Shown: positions 35,452 to 44,617, numbered from the stretch's first letter. The stretch: DNA of 64,000 nt from Peribacillus simplex (GCF_030123325.1 NZ_CP126106.1:2632001-2696000), one strand, 5' to 3'. Program-made: numbers and translations. Notes: a model not told the origin generated them from the letters alone.

Positions 35452-35985
35452 ATGACAAAAGAAGCTTTTTCAGTAAAGGATTTTGAAAAAAAATATGTTG
35501 CCCGATTGAAAGACCGTTCGCTTGATTGGGATGTCTTGAAGTTCCAAGAAGAAATCGATCCCGCATATAAACGCGCACAAATGAGATATATCGGACGTGG
35601 TGCCACTGCCAATAACGATACGAATGTAATTAAAGGTGAACATTTCACATTAAGTACAATGGTGCTTCCTCCGGGATGTATCGGTCCTTTGCACCTTCAC
35701 GACGATGTTGAAGAAGTGTTTTTCATTCTTGAGGGTGAGGTCACGGCATTAATTCAAGAGGACAGCTACAGTGAAGTGCATGAAATTAAATTAAGTGCGA
35801 GAGACTGCATCAGCAGCCCACCGGGGGTTTATCGGGGAATTAGGAATGACGGGGATGTAGAAGCGCGCATGCTCGTGATGTTAGGGGCAGTTAAGCCTAA
35901 CTTACCGACATATCCTGAAGGCAGTGAACTGGAAGAATTGCGTAAACAACGCTCTAAAGAAAGAGAAGCCATCATTAAAGACTGA
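35452..35985 (+). CDS. Cupin-domain protein with altered metal motif
   Basis: 177 residues. One cupin barrel (~65-155). Motif 1 is intact: GCIGPLHLHDDVEEVFFILEG, metal ligands His81, His83 and Glu87. In motif 2 (PPGVYRGIRN, 123-132) the metal-binding His is replaced by Arg128. A ring-cleaving role is therefore doubtful; it may bind metal with three ligands or act as an isomerase or accessory protein. First gene of the ten-gene operon, preceded by GGGAGG and followed by a strong hairpin, so it may be made in excess over the later genes. Confidence 0.82.
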   Translation: MTKEAFSVKDFEKKYVARLKDRSLDWDVLKFQEEIDPAYKRAQMRYIGRGATANNDTNVIKGEHFTLSTMVLPPGCIGPLHLHDDVEEVFFILEGEVTALIQEDSYSEVHEIKLSARDCISSPPGVYRGIRNDGDVEARMLVMLGAVKPNLPTYPEGSELEELRKQRSKEREAIIKD

Positions 35986-35994
35986 TCATTTAGC

Positions 35995-36040
35995 CGAAAA
36001 GGGCACCTGCATTATGAAAATTAATGAGGCGCCCTTTTCG
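35995..36040 (+). terminator. Intra-operon hairpin (possible attenuator or processing site)
   Basis: CGAAAAGGGC (35995-36004) pairs with GCCCTTTTCG (36031-36040), extended by CCT/AGG. There is no U-run after the stem, so partial termination or 3'-end protection of the cupin mRNA is more likely than full termination. It lies 69 bp before the next gene. Confidence 0.55.
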
Positions 36041-36108
36041 ATTAGATTGTTAAATATGGCCCATGCAAATTATCTAAAGGGCAATCTAAATTATGGGAGG
36101 TATAAAAA

Positions 36109-37047
36109 ATGCTTGGGATTACTCATTTACGACATATAAGCATGATAACTCCGAATTTCGACGATCAAGCAGAGTTTTATGAAAAGGTTTGGGGTCTGGA
36201 TAGGGTGGATGTTCCGGAAGAGGAGAATACGGTTTATTTCCGCGGGGCCGGACCGGAACATCATATTCTAAGCCTTCACAAGGGAGAAAAACGAGGATTG
36301 CACCATATAGCCTTTGGCATGGTCGATAAAAATGCGGTGGACCGTGCAGCGGGGATATTACAATCGAAGGGCGTTCGAATTATTGAACAGCCTGGATATT
36401 TGGATGAAGCAGGTGCCGGTTATGGCCTGCGGTTTATTGATCCGGAAAACCGCGTGATTGAGCTTTCGGCTTGGGTGGAAGTGCAAACGTCTATTTGGAG
36501 CAAGAAAAATGTTGATCCAGTGAAATTGAATCATGTTGTAATGAACACGAAGAACTTAGATATGATCGTTGAGTTTTATACGGATGTACTTGGTTTCAAA
36601 GTTACTGATTGGAGTGAGCACCAAATGTCATTCCTACGGTGCAACAGGAAACATCACTCCATTGCCTTCAATCAAGATGAGCATGCTTCAGTTAATCATA
36701 TCGCATACGAAGTCGATTCCGTGGATGAACTGATGCGGGGAATAAGCAATGTGCGAAAAGCGGGCTTGTCAGAACTTTGGGGACCTGGACGTCATGGGCC
36801 TGGAGACAATATTTTCTGTTATTTTCAAGACCCAGGCGGTTTTGTTATGGAGTATACATGTTACCTGGAAACGATCGAAGATGAATCGGAGTGGAGAGCA
36901 CGTGTATGGAAACGGGTTCCGCATTTAATGGATCAGTGGGGGATTGCAGGGCCGCCGAAACCTGAAGCCCGCAAAGCAATGGGAGGAGATCCTGATCCGG
37001 GCTGGGTTGATTCTCAGATAGATGATTCAGTCATGGCGGAAAAATGA
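36109..37047 (+). CDS. Type I extradiol dioxygenase (VOC fold, catechol 2,3-dioxygenase-like)
   Basis: 312 residues, two tandem VOC modules (~5-125 and ~138-255), as in type I extradiol dioxygenases. The second module holds the iron triad His142 (LNHVVMN), His197 (VNHIAYEVD) and Glu248 (FVMEYT), with Tyr238 near the iron. The C-terminal ~55 residues are a polar tail. Expected to open a catechol-type ring next to the hydroxyls using O2 and Fe(II). GGGAGG stands before the ATG. In this operon it would act after the Rieske oxygenase and dihydrodiol dehydrogenase encoded further on. Substrate unknown. Confidence 0.87.
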   Translation: MLGITHLRHISMITPNFDDQAEFYEKVWGLDRVDVPEEENTVYFRGAGPEHHILSLHKGEKRGLHHIAFGMVDKNAVDRAAGILQSKGVRIIEQPGYLDEAGAGYGLRFIDPENRVIELSAWVEVQTSIWSKKNVDPVKLNHVVMNTKNLDMIVEFYTDVLGFKVTDWSEHQMSFLRCNRKHHSIAFNQDEHASVNHIAYEVDSVDELMRGISNVRKAGLSELWGPGRHGPGDNIFCYFQDPGGFVMEYTCYLETIEDESEWRARVWKRVPHLMDQWGIAGPPKPEARKAMGGDPDPGWVDSQIDDSVMAEK

Positions 37048-37148
37048 GGAGGATATTGCTTTCCTCCCATTATTCTTGCACATAGTTAGCTACTTGTATA
37101 TTAAAGGACAGTGTTTAAGGAAAATGGCTTTGAAAAGGAGTGACGAGA

Positions 37149-37940
37149 GTGGACTTAGGATTGCAAGGAAAAGTGGCTGTCATTATGGGCGGCACGTCGG
37201 GCGTGGGATTAAAAACAGCAGAAATGTTTCTGGCTGAAGGAGCAAAAGTGGCTATATGCGGCAGAAGTGCAGAGCGTATGGAAAGTGCACAAACTCAATT
37301 GCTCGCATTTGGTGAAAAGGCAGATATTTTTGCATCAACATGTGATGTCACCTCAAAATCGGATGTGGATTCTTTCATTAATAGTACCGCTGAGAGTTTT
37401 GGCGGAATCGATATATTGGTGAATGCAGCCGGTCAAAGCGTGATGGGTCACTTTTTTGACATAACGGATGAGCAGTGGGAAGAACAGATTCAGTTAAAAT
37501 TTTTTGCCATCATATATGCCGTTCGTGCTACGCATCCTCATTTAGTGAAAAGGGGAGGCGGGCGTATTATTAATATTAATGCAACGCTTGCTAAAGAACC
37601 TGAACGTCATATGGTAGCGACTGCAGCAGCAAGGGCTGGTCTCCTTAATTTAAGCAAAACCTTGTCCCAGGAATTGGCCTTTGACAATATATTGGTTAAT
37701 TCAGTGAGTCTTGGATTGATCCGGACGGACCAATGGGAGCGAAGAAGATTGAAAAATGCGCCTGATATGGACCCGGAAGAGTATTACGGAGACCTTGCGA
37801 AAAAACGGAATATCCCTCTTGGTCGTGTAGGGGAAGCGGAAGAAGTGGCCAGTGTCATCGTTTTCCTTGCTTCAGACAAAGCAAGTTATGTAGCGGGTTC
37901 GACGATTGAGACTGCAGGAGCGATCGGAAAGGCACTATAA
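37149..37940 (+). CDS. Atypical SDR lacking the Ser-Tyr-Lys catalytic residues
   Basis: 263 residues from the GTG at 37149, 8 nt after AAAGGAG; a GTG at 37140 lies in that site. The Rossmann GGTSGVG (14-20) and NAAGQS (92-97) are normal for cofactor binding. Aligned to the SDR at 43829, the catalytic Ser, Tyr and Lys correspond to Ala145, Thr158 and Arg162 (MVATAAARAGLLNL). It may catalyse a different reaction or bind ligand only. The C-terminus (VAGSTIETAGAIG) is SDR-like. Neighbours are the extradiol dioxygenase and a ThDP enzyme. Confidence 0.85.
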   Translation: MDLGLQGKVAVIMGGTSGVGLKTAEMFLAEGAKVAICGRSAERMESAQTQLLAFGEKADIFASTCDVTSKSDVDSFINSTAESFGGIDILVNAAGQSVMGHFFDITDEQWEEQIQLKFFAIIYAVRATHPHLVKRGGGRIININATLAKEPERHMVATAAARAGLLNLSKTLSQELAFDNILVNSVSLGLIRTDQWERRRLKNAPDMDPEEYYGDLAKKRNIPLGRVGEAEEVASVIVFLASDKASYVAGSTIETAGAIGKAL

Positions 37941-37965
37941 ATACTAAAAAAGGTAGGATAATGCG

Positions 37966-39654
37966 ATGAAAATACAAGAAGAAATAGAGTTTACGACCGC
38001 CGATGCCATCGTAAAGGAGCTGGTTCTAGCAGGTGTGGAAGCTGCTTTCGGGATTGTCAGCATTCACAATATGCCCATCTATGATGCAATTCTTAGAGAA
38101 GGGAGCATCAAACTCATTTGTTCACGCGGCGAGAGCGGTGCAGTCAACATGGCTGATGGATATGCCCGCGCAACTGGGAAATTGGGTGTAGTGATTACGA
38201 GTACCGGTACAGGGGCAGGAAATGCTGCTGGTTCACTGGTGGAAGCATGGGCAGCAGGTGTCCCCCTTCTTCATCTTACTGGTGAGGTGGCTTCTTCTTA
38301 TCTTGGTACAGGCAAAGGATACATACATGAGTGTAAAGATCAGCTTTCAATGATGAGCGGAGCTTGTAAAAATGCAGTGAGGCTTAGAAACCCTGACCAA
38401 TCTGCAGCAGTAGTAAGGAAGGCGATCCAAGAAGCGTTAACTGCACCAACGGGTCCGGTTACATTGGAAATCCCCATTGACTTTCAATCGGCGATCATAG
38501 AAGATCTTTCACTCGAAGGGCTAAGGGCTTCAACATCTGAAACAAATTCATTGCCATTTATTCCTGAACAAGCCTTGCAAAAAATGGTAGGTGCACGCCG
38601 TCCTGTAATATGGGCTGGTGGTGGAGTCATCAGTGCCAATGCTTCACAAGAGCTGCAAAAATTAGCCGAACTCCTTGGTGCAGCGGTTATAACCAGTCAG
38701 TCAGGAAAAGGCTCGATTCCAGAAAACCATGAACAATGCATCGGACATTTTGCGGCATATGAAACGACAAAAGAGTTTTTAAGAAATGCAGATTTATTGA
38801 TTAGCGTCGGTGTAAGGTTTAGGGGGAATGAAACATCCAACTGGAAAGTGCCGGTCCCACAAGAACATATAGCGATCGATGCGGATTGGCAGGCCATTAA
38901 CCGTAACTATAAAGCCACGTTAGGATTGGTTGGTGATGCAAAAGATATGTTAGCTGCCATCATTCAAAAGCTCGAAGAACAATCAGTTCAGGCTGAGCCT
39001 TCTTATTTAAAAGAAGTTCTTTCGCTTAGAAATGAAGTTCGCGCTCAACTCAGGGAAACGCTTGGGCCTTTTGAGCAATTTGCAGATGGCATGAGGGAGA
39101 TATTACCAGACGATACCATTTTAGTTCGTGATGTAACCGTACAGGCAAACGTTTGGGGCAGCCGCTTATTTGAAATCTATGAACCGAGAACATCCATTCA
39201 TGCATCAGGCGGCGGAATTGGTCAGGGTCTTCCTACAGCGATCGGTGCCCAAATGGGGTGTCCGGATAAAACCGTCGTACTTATGGCTGGAGACGGTGGG
39301 TTTATGGTGAATGTCGGGGAAATGGTCACGGCATCCGAAGAAAACTTACCAGTTATCATTATATTGTTCGATGATTCAGGCTATGGGGTTCTTCGCAACA
39401 TTCAATCAGCTGCATATGGTCGGCAGGTAGCCGTGGATTTATTGAGTCCTGATTTTGTGAAATTGGCTGAGTCCATGCATTTTGATGCTGTCCGTATTGG
39501 GTCTGGAGATGAATTCATATCCGAACTGGAAAAGGCAAAGAAAAGACGTAAACCTTCAATGATCGTTGTTGATATGGAAGCTGTAGGGCCTATGGCCAAG
39601 CCATTTGGAGGACCGCCAGGAGCTGCGGAAGCGTTCAAGCCCAAAAAACTATAA
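37966..39654 (+). CDS. Thiamine-diphosphate-dependent enzyme (acetolactate-synthase/2-oxoacid decarboxylase-like)
   Basis: 562 residues in three domains: TPP_enzyme_N (1-~175, ThDP-activating Glu56 in SRGESGAVNMADGYAR), central domain (~190-330, WAGGGVISANA) and TPP_enzyme_C (~370-545, GDG at 442-444 with GFMVN following, the Mg-ThDP motif). Similar to acetolactate synthase, benzoylformate decarboxylase and oxalyl-CoA decarboxylase relatives. A C-terminal extension is rich in Pro/Gly/Lys. In this operon it could decarboxylate or carboligate a 2-oxo acid from ring fission, giving an aldehyde for the next gene product. Confidence 0.9.
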   Translation: MKIQEEIEFTTADAIVKELVLAGVEAAFGIVSIHNMPIYDAILREGSIKLICSRGESGAVNMADGYARATGKLGVVITSTGTGAGNAAGSLVEAWAAGVPLLHLTGEVASSYLGTGKGYIHECKDQLSMMSGACKNAVRLRNPDQSAAVVRKAIQEALTAPTGPVTLEIPIDFQSAIIEDLSLEGLRASTSETNSLPFIPEQALQKMVGARRPVIWAGGGVISANASQELQKLAELLGAAVITSQSGKGSIPENHEQCIGHFAAYETTKEFLRNADLLISVGVRFRGNETSNWKVPVPQEHIAIDADWQAINRNYKATLGLVGDAKDMLAAIIQKLEEQSVQAEPSYLKEVLSLRNEVRAQLRETLGPFEQFADGMREILPDDTILVRDVTVQANVWGSRLFEIYEPRTSIHASGGGIGQGLPTAIGAQMGCPDKTVVLMAGDGGFMVNVGEMVTASEENLPVIIILFDDSGYGVLRNIQSAAYGRQVAVDLLSPDFVKLAESMHFDAVRIGSGDEFISELEKAKKRRKPSMIVVDMEAVGPMAKPFGGPPGAAEAFKPKKL

Positions 39655-39667
39655 GGAGGATTGAAAA

Positions 39668-41113
39668 ATGATTTCGACATACCCATTTGTTTCAGGAAAA
39701 TACCTAGTTAATGGAGAATGGAAAGAACCGGCGGATAAAGTCGATGTAGTAAATCCGGCATATACATCGGAAGTAGTTGGCCAGGTGGCTAAATGCTCTG
39801 AAGAAATCGTGAATGACGCGATTGAAGCGGCAGAAAATGCTTTTGAAACGTGGTCTCGCTCTGATATTGGGGAACGGGCTAACCGGATGAACACTGCGGC
39901 AGAAGAACTTTCAAAAGTAATCGAGGAAAATGTTACAGTTTTTGTACGTGAAAATGGCAAAACACTTGTTGAAGCTAAAAAGGATTTACTGCGCTGTGTG
40001 GAAGTCATGAAGGGCTGTGCAGCAGAATTACTTGATTGGTGGAAGCCTGAAGTGCTCCCTGGAAATCAAAAAGTCCAGATCCGAAGAAGGGCAAGAGGTG
40101 TCACGGCAATTATCACACCGTGGAACTCACCAATGATATTAACCTTTAAAAGGGTCATACCTGCTGTTTTGGCAGGCAATGCCGTTGTCGTAAAACCTGC
40201 AACGAATTGCCCGTTAACGATAATGACCTGTTTAAAAGTAGTTGCTGAACATTTTCCTCCAGGAGTCATCAATATAATCTCCGGATCAGGAAAAGCAATC
40301 GGCGACAAACTATGTTCCGATTCACGCGTACGGACATTGGCGTTTGTCGGAAGTACGGAAACCGGAAAAGATATCATGCAGAAATCAGCTGGAAATCTGC
40401 AAAAAGTATATATGGAACTTGGCGGAAATGACCCTGCCATCATTTTGGAAGATGCCAATATGGATGAAGCCGCTATCAAACGTTTGAGGATGGGGATTTT
40501 ACGGGCGGCGGGTCAGGTCTGTTCTGCAGTAAAAAGAGTGTACGTCCAAGAATCACGTTATGATGAGGTTGTGGAAAAGCTGACCAAAGAGTTTAGCCGG
40601 ATGGTAATTGGTGATGGAATTCAGCCTGACGTGACTATGGGTCCATTGAATAATAAAGCACAATATGACTTTGTGAATGGCTTGATCGAACGTACCGCTA
40701 AATCAGGAGGAAATATAATCACGACTGGCATTCAGCTGAATCCTGAGACTTGGGATAAAGGTTATTATATGCTTCCTTCCATTATTACTGGTGTCGATCA
40801 GCAGAGCGAATTGGTTCGGGTAGAACAATTTGGACCCATCATTCCAATTTTACCTTTCAATGATATTGATGAAGCTGTAAAATTAGCGAATGATAGTGAG
40901 TTTGCGCTGCGTGCATCTGTTTGGACCGAGAATGAAGATATCGCTGTCGAAATGGCTGATCGCCTCGAAGCTGGTGCGGTTTTCCATAATAATCATACCG
41001 TTTTCAGCGACTTGGCTCTGGATTTCCCTGGCTTAAAAGAAAGTGGTGTTTCGCGGGAAACAAGACATTGCGGTTTGGAATTCTTTGCGGACTCGTACGG
41101 GTTTGCTGATTGA
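39668..41113 (+). CDS. NAD(P)-dependent aldehyde dehydrogenase
   Basis: 481 residues, standard ALDH length. Motifs: TPWNSP (oxyanion Asn, ~154-159), cofactor loop FVGSTETGKDIM, general base Glu250 in MELGGNDP and nucleophile Cys285 in AAGQVCSAVKR. AAGGAGGATTGAAAA precedes the ATG, 13 bp after the ThDP gene. Oxidises an aldehyde or semialdehyde to the acid; the product of the ThDP enzyme or of extradiol cleavage is the probable substrate. The usual GQxCxA block is QVCSAVKR, within family range. Confidence 0.93.
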   Translation: MISTYPFVSGKYLVNGEWKEPADKVDVVNPAYTSEVVGQVAKCSEEIVNDAIEAAENAFETWSRSDIGERANRMNTAAEELSKVIEENVTVFVRENGKTLVEAKKDLLRCVEVMKGCAAELLDWWKPEVLPGNQKVQIRRRARGVTAIITPWNSPMILTFKRVIPAVLAGNAVVVKPATNCPLTIMTCLKVVAEHFPPGVINIISGSGKAIGDKLCSDSRVRTLAFVGSTETGKDIMQKSAGNLQKVYMELGGNDPAIILEDANMDEAAIKRLRMGILRAAGQVCSAVKRVYVQESRYDEVVEKLTKEFSRMVIGDGIQPDVTMGPLNNKAQYDFVNGLIERTAKSGGNIITTGIQLNPETWDKGYYMLPSIITGVDQQSELVRVEQFGPIIPILPFNDIDEAVKLANDSEFALRASVWTENEDIAVEMADRLEAGAVFHNNHTVFSDLALDFPGLKESGVSRETRHCGLEFFADSYGFAD

Positions 41114-41129
41114 GGAAGGATGAAACTAC

Positions 41130-41915
41130 ATGAAATTAGGTTTAATCGGGTGCGGTAATATCGGGAAATTTCTGCTTCAGGCCATTAATAACGACGGGCT
41201 ACTTCCAGGTGGGAAAATCGTTGCGATTTATGCCCGCCGTGAAGAAATCGGGGCACAACTAGCTGAAGAATTCGGGACACAGCCATTTAGGGATGTCGAT
41301 GAACTCCTTAAATCCGATGTAGATTTAGTCATAGAGGCTGCAACGATTGAAGCAGCTGAAGAGTATGCATTGAAAGTGCTTAAAAGCGGGAAGGATCTCT
41401 TGCTGAGCAGTATTGGCGTGATGGCGAATCCTGCCTTTGAAGAACAATCAAATCAGATTTGTAAAATGAATAACGTGAATATTCTCCTTCCGTCTGGTGC
41501 GATTGGAGGTCTCGATGTACTAAAGTCTGCAAAAGCGGTGAATGGCCTTGAATCTGTTTGCATCACCACTAGAAAACCGCCAAACGCATTGCCTGCAGGT
41601 TCTACAGTGACTGAAGAAACGGTATTATTTGAAGGATCTGCTGCAGAAGCGATCAAACAGTTTCCGAGAAACATTAATGTTGCGATTGTGCTGTCCATGG
41701 CTGGTCTTGGATCTGAGAAGACGAAAGTGAAAATCATTGCCGATCCAAATGTGTTAAAAAACAATCACCTGATAGAAGCGTCAGGTTCGTTCGGGAAACT
41801 GAAACTGGAAGTGGAAAATGATCCGATGCCAAATAATCCGAAAACGAGTTATCTAGCGGCATTAAGTGTTTTGGCTACTCTGCAAAATAAGGAAAAGAGC
41901 GTTCAAATTGGGTAA
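41130..41915 (+). CDS. L-aspartate-dehydrogenase-like oxidoreductase (NadX family)
   Basis: 261 residues. Rossmann motif GLIGCGNIGKFL (4-15), central PSGAIGGLD, and the C-terminal domain with NNHLIEASGSFG (catalytic-type His213) and NPKTSYLAALS. These match the aspartate dehydrogenase/NadX family, which oxidises L-aspartate to iminoaspartate with NAD(P). No NAD-biosynthesis gene is nearby; instead ThDP enzyme, ALDH and ring oxygenase genes flank it. I recall, unverified, similar AspDH-ALDH-ThDP-SDR-IclR sets in Pseudomonas and Ralstonia, so it is probably a catabolic amine or imine dehydrogenase. Confidence 0.87.
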   Translation: MKLGLIGCGNIGKFLLQAINNDGLLPGGKIVAIYARREEIGAQLAEEFGTQPFRDVDELLKSDVDLVIEAATIEAAEEYALKVLKSGKDLLLSSIGVMANPAFEEQSNQICKMNNVNILLPSGAIGGLDVLKSAKAVNGLESVCITTRKPPNALPAGSTVTEETVLFEGSAAEAIKQFPRNINVAIVLSMAGLGSEKTKVKIIADPNVLKNNHLIEASGSFGKLKLEVENDPMPNNPKTSYLAALSVLATLQNKEKSVQIG

Positions 41916-41953
41916 AGACTTATGATTTAAAGCTTGGAAGGGAGAGAAAAAGT

Positions 41954-43255
41954 ATGCTTAAAACTGATAAATCCTTAGATGAAATGTCGAAACAGCAAGT
42001 TATTAACTATCTGACCGAAACGGTTAAACCAGAGGAAGGCGCTATACCTGCATACCTCCTTGGAGACCCAAAGGTTTATGATATAGAACATGAAAAAGTG
42101 TTTTTGAAAACATGGGTTTTTATAGGTCATGATTCTGAAGTACCCAACAAAGGAGACTTCATGACCCGTGAACTGGCTGGCTACTCGCTCATCATCACTC
42201 GTGATGCAGAAGGGGAAATCAGGGCGTTTTATAATATGTGCACACATCGCGGAATGAAACTATGCCGTGCAGATAAAGGGAACAAGTCATTATTTACGTG
42301 TCCCTACCATGGGTTTAATTTCAAAAACACTGGTGAGCTTGTAGGGGTGCCATTACAAAAGGACATATATGGGGGCAATCTTGACCGGGCGGAAATGGGC
42401 CTTCACAAAGTGAAGCTTGAATCCTATAAAGGTCTTTTATTTGGAACTTGGAATGAAGATGCAGAGCCGCTTGAAGAGTTTCTTGGAGACATTAAATGGT
42501 ATTTGGATATACTCGTAGGTCGTGCAGAAATGGAAGTAATCGGGGTCCCGCAAAGATTCGTTGTCAATTCAAACTGGAAGGTTGGTTCCGATAACTTTGT
42601 TGGTGATTCCTATCATACGATGGTCACACACGGATCCATTGCCAAACTGGGCATGGTGCCCAATGCTACCTATTCAAAGCGTGGTTTTCAAATCCATACG
42701 GATAACGGGCATGGACTGAACTTAGGGACACCTAACCCAGACTTCGCTTTCCCGGAAGAATTGAAAGATGAATTTAAAACTAATTTGTCTGAAGAACAAT
42801 ATGGAGTGTTATCAAACTTGAAGAATATGATTGGGAACGTTTTCCCCAACTTATCATTTTTAATATCCCATACAAAAATCAAAGACCAATTCATATCCAA
42901 CACTTCAATTAGGATGTGGCGGCCAATCGGTCACAATAAAATGGAAGTGATCGCTTGGATGCTCGTGGAAAAGAACGCTTCCCAAGATTGGAAAGATAGA
43001 TCAAGAGATTCATTTATATTGACCTTTAGCCCATCAGGTATTTTCGAACAGGATGATACGGAAGTGTTTACGGATATTACTGAAGCAGCCCAAGGCCCAA
43101 TGCCTTTCCTAAAGAATTTAACCTACAATTATACAATGGGGCTTCATCGTGAACCAGTTGATTTTATAGGACCTGGTGTTGCTTATGATGATAAATTCAC
43201 TGAAGCGAGCCAAAGGAATTTTTACAAGTACTGGCTTGAATTAATGACGAAATGA
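41954..43255 (+). CDS. Rieske non-heme iron ring-hydroxylating dioxygenase, alpha subunit
   Basis: 433 residues. Rieske [2Fe-2S] ligands Cys96, His98, Cys116 and His119 (CTHRG ... CPYHG); mononuclear iron site D218-x2-His221-x4-His226 with a C-terminal Asp in FEQDDTEVF (~367). Length and spacing fit three-component dioxygenases of the biphenyl/cumate/benzoate group. It forms cis-dihydrodiols with O2 and electrons from a ferredoxin/reductase. Neither partner is encoded in the window, so they must come from elsewhere in the genome. The beta subunit gene follows after 21 bp. Confidence 0.95.
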   Translation: MLKTDKSLDEMSKQQVINYLTETVKPEEGAIPAYLLGDPKVYDIEHEKVFLKTWVFIGHDSEVPNKGDFMTRELAGYSLIITRDAEGEIRAFYNMCTHRGMKLCRADKGNKSLFTCPYHGFNFKNTGELVGVPLQKDIYGGNLDRAEMGLHKVKLESYKGLLFGTWNEDAEPLEEFLGDIKWYLDILVGRAEMEVIGVPQRFVVNSNWKVGSDNFVGDSYHTMVTHGSIAKLGMVPNATYSKRGFQIHTDNGHGLNLGTPNPDFAFPEELKDEFKTNLSEEQYGVLSNLKNMIGNVFPNLSFLISHTKIKDQFISNTSIRMWRPIGHNKMEVIAWMLVEKNASQDWKDRSRDSFILTFSPSGIFEQDDTEVFTDITEAAQGPMPFLKNLTYNYTMGLHREPVDFIGPGVAYDDKFTEASQRNFYKYWLELMTK

Positions 43256-43276
43256 TAAGCGGGAGGGGGAACGGAA

Positions 43277-43786
43277 ATGAATGTGGAGAAAATGTTGCTC
43301 AAATGTGAATTTGAACAGTGGCTGTATGATGAAGCTCAACTATTGGATGATATTGAATTTGATGATTGGTTCGATTTAATGCACTCCAGCTTGCGTTATC
43401 AAATGCCTGTACGTGTAAATAAAGAAGGTGTGGAACGCCCGGATTATTCAACGGAAATGTTTACATTTAATGATGATATTGAGCTGCTTAAACTGCGCGT
43501 GGATCGTTTGAAAACGGATTATGCTTGGGCGGAAATACCGCCGTCAAGAACACGGCGTTTTGTCTCTAATGTACGTGTTAAAGACTATGTTGAAGGTGAA
43601 AAGGCAGTCGTCAAGAGCTATCTGCTTATCTATCGAAGCCGCAGCACGGATATTCAACATGATTTGATTTCGGGGGAACGAAATGATGAATTCATTTTCG
43701 AAGAAGGTAAGTGGAAACTTTCCAAAAGGATATTCATTGTTGATCAATCAACGATAAATACCAGAAATCTTGCTATCTTCGTATAA
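43277..43786 (+). CDS. Ring-hydroxylating dioxygenase, beta subunit
   Basis: 169 residues. Cone-shaped Ring_hydroxyl_B fold: FEQWLYDEAQLLDDIEFDDWFDLM (~12-36), LRVDRLKTDYAWAEIPPSRTRRFVSNVRV (~76-105) and the C-terminal EEGKWKLSKRIFIVDQSTINTRNLAIFV, characteristic of the biphenyl/cumene-type beta subunits. Structural partner in an alpha3beta3 hexamer. AGGGGGA precedes the ATG. Having a beta subunit places the oxygenase among true dioxygenases rather than alpha-only demethylases. Confidence 0.95.
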   Translation: MNVEKMLLKCEFEQWLYDEAQLLDDIEFDDWFDLMHSSLRYQMPVRVNKEGVERPDYSTEMFTFNDDIELLKLRVDRLKTDYAWAEIPPSRTRRFVSNVRVKDYVEGEKAVVKSYLLIYRSRSTDIQHDLISGERNDEFIFEEGKWKLSKRIFIVDQSTINTRNLAIFV

Positions 43787-43828
43787 TATTGACTTGGATA
43801 AAAAGAGATAACGAGGAGGCTGGTTCCA

Positions 43829-44617
43829 ATGGCAATGGCGTTAAAGGATAAAGTAGTGTTGATTACCGGGGGCAATTCAGGTATCGGAGAGGCTGTCACT
43901 AGACGTTTTATACAAGAAGGGGCAAAAGTCAGCATCATCGGACGCTCGATCGAAACGCTAAAGAAAATGAAAGAGGAATTTGGTGAAGAGATTCTCATTA
44001 ACCAAGGCGATGTAAGCAAATATGAAGACAATGAGAGGGCTGTACAGGCCACAGTCGAGCAATTTGGAAAGCTGGACGTTTTCGTTGCTAATGCAGGTGT
44101 CTTTGATGGATTTGCTAAATTCGCCGACGTAACTCCCGATGCACTTTCCGAAGCATATGATTTTCTGATCGATATTAACGTTAAAGGATCTTTCTTCGGT
44201 GCTAAAGCCGCTCTTGAAGAATTGCAAAAATCGAATGGCAATATTATTTTCACCGTATCCGGTGCCAGTTTTTATCCGGATGGCGGCGGGGTGTGGTACA
44301 CGGCAAGCAAGCATGCCCAAATAGGGCTGATGCGCCAACTTGCCTTTGAACTCGCTCCTAACATCAGGGTGAATGCTGTAGCGCCTGGTGGCACTCTGAC
44401 AGCATTATCGGTCATCCCTCCCCTACGTCCATTCGTTAAAATAGTCGATAATGAAACGAAGGCTAACAGCATTAAAAAAAGAAACCCTCTTCAGCTTGCA
44501 CAGATGCCCGAAGATCATGTAGCTGCATATGTCCTGTTAGCATCGGACGCAGCGCGTGCAATTACCGGCGAAGTCATCTCCAGTGATGGAGGGTTGTCAG
44601 TTCGCGGTCTGGGTTGA
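43829..44617 (+). CDS. cis-Dihydrodiol dehydrogenase (BphB-like SDR)
   Basis: 262 residues. NAD-binding GGNSGIG (14-20), NAG (88-90) and catalytic Ser144, Tyr157, Lys161 (YTASK) are all present. The segments FFGAKAALEELQKSNGNIIFTVSGASFYPDGGGVWYTASKHAQIGL and LAFELAPNIRVNAVAPGG closely follow the BphB/NahB pattern of cis-dihydrodiol dehydrogenases. Would oxidise the Rieske product to a catechol. Contrasts with the catalytically altered SDR at 37149. AAGAGGAGGC-like site (CGAGGAGG) precedes the ATG. Confidence 0.92.
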   Translation: MAMALKDKVVLITGGNSGIGEAVTRRFIQEGAKVSIIGRSIETLKKMKEEFGEEILINQGDVSKYEDNERAVQATVEQFGKLDVFVANAGVFDGFAKFADVTPDALSEAYDFLIDINVKGSFFGAKAALEELQKSNGNIIFTVSGASFYPDGGGVWYTASKHAQIGLMRQLAFELAPNIRVNAVAPGGTLTALSVIPPLRPFVKIVDNETKANSIKKRNPLQLAQMPEDHVAAYVLLASDAARAITGEVISSDGGLSVRGLG

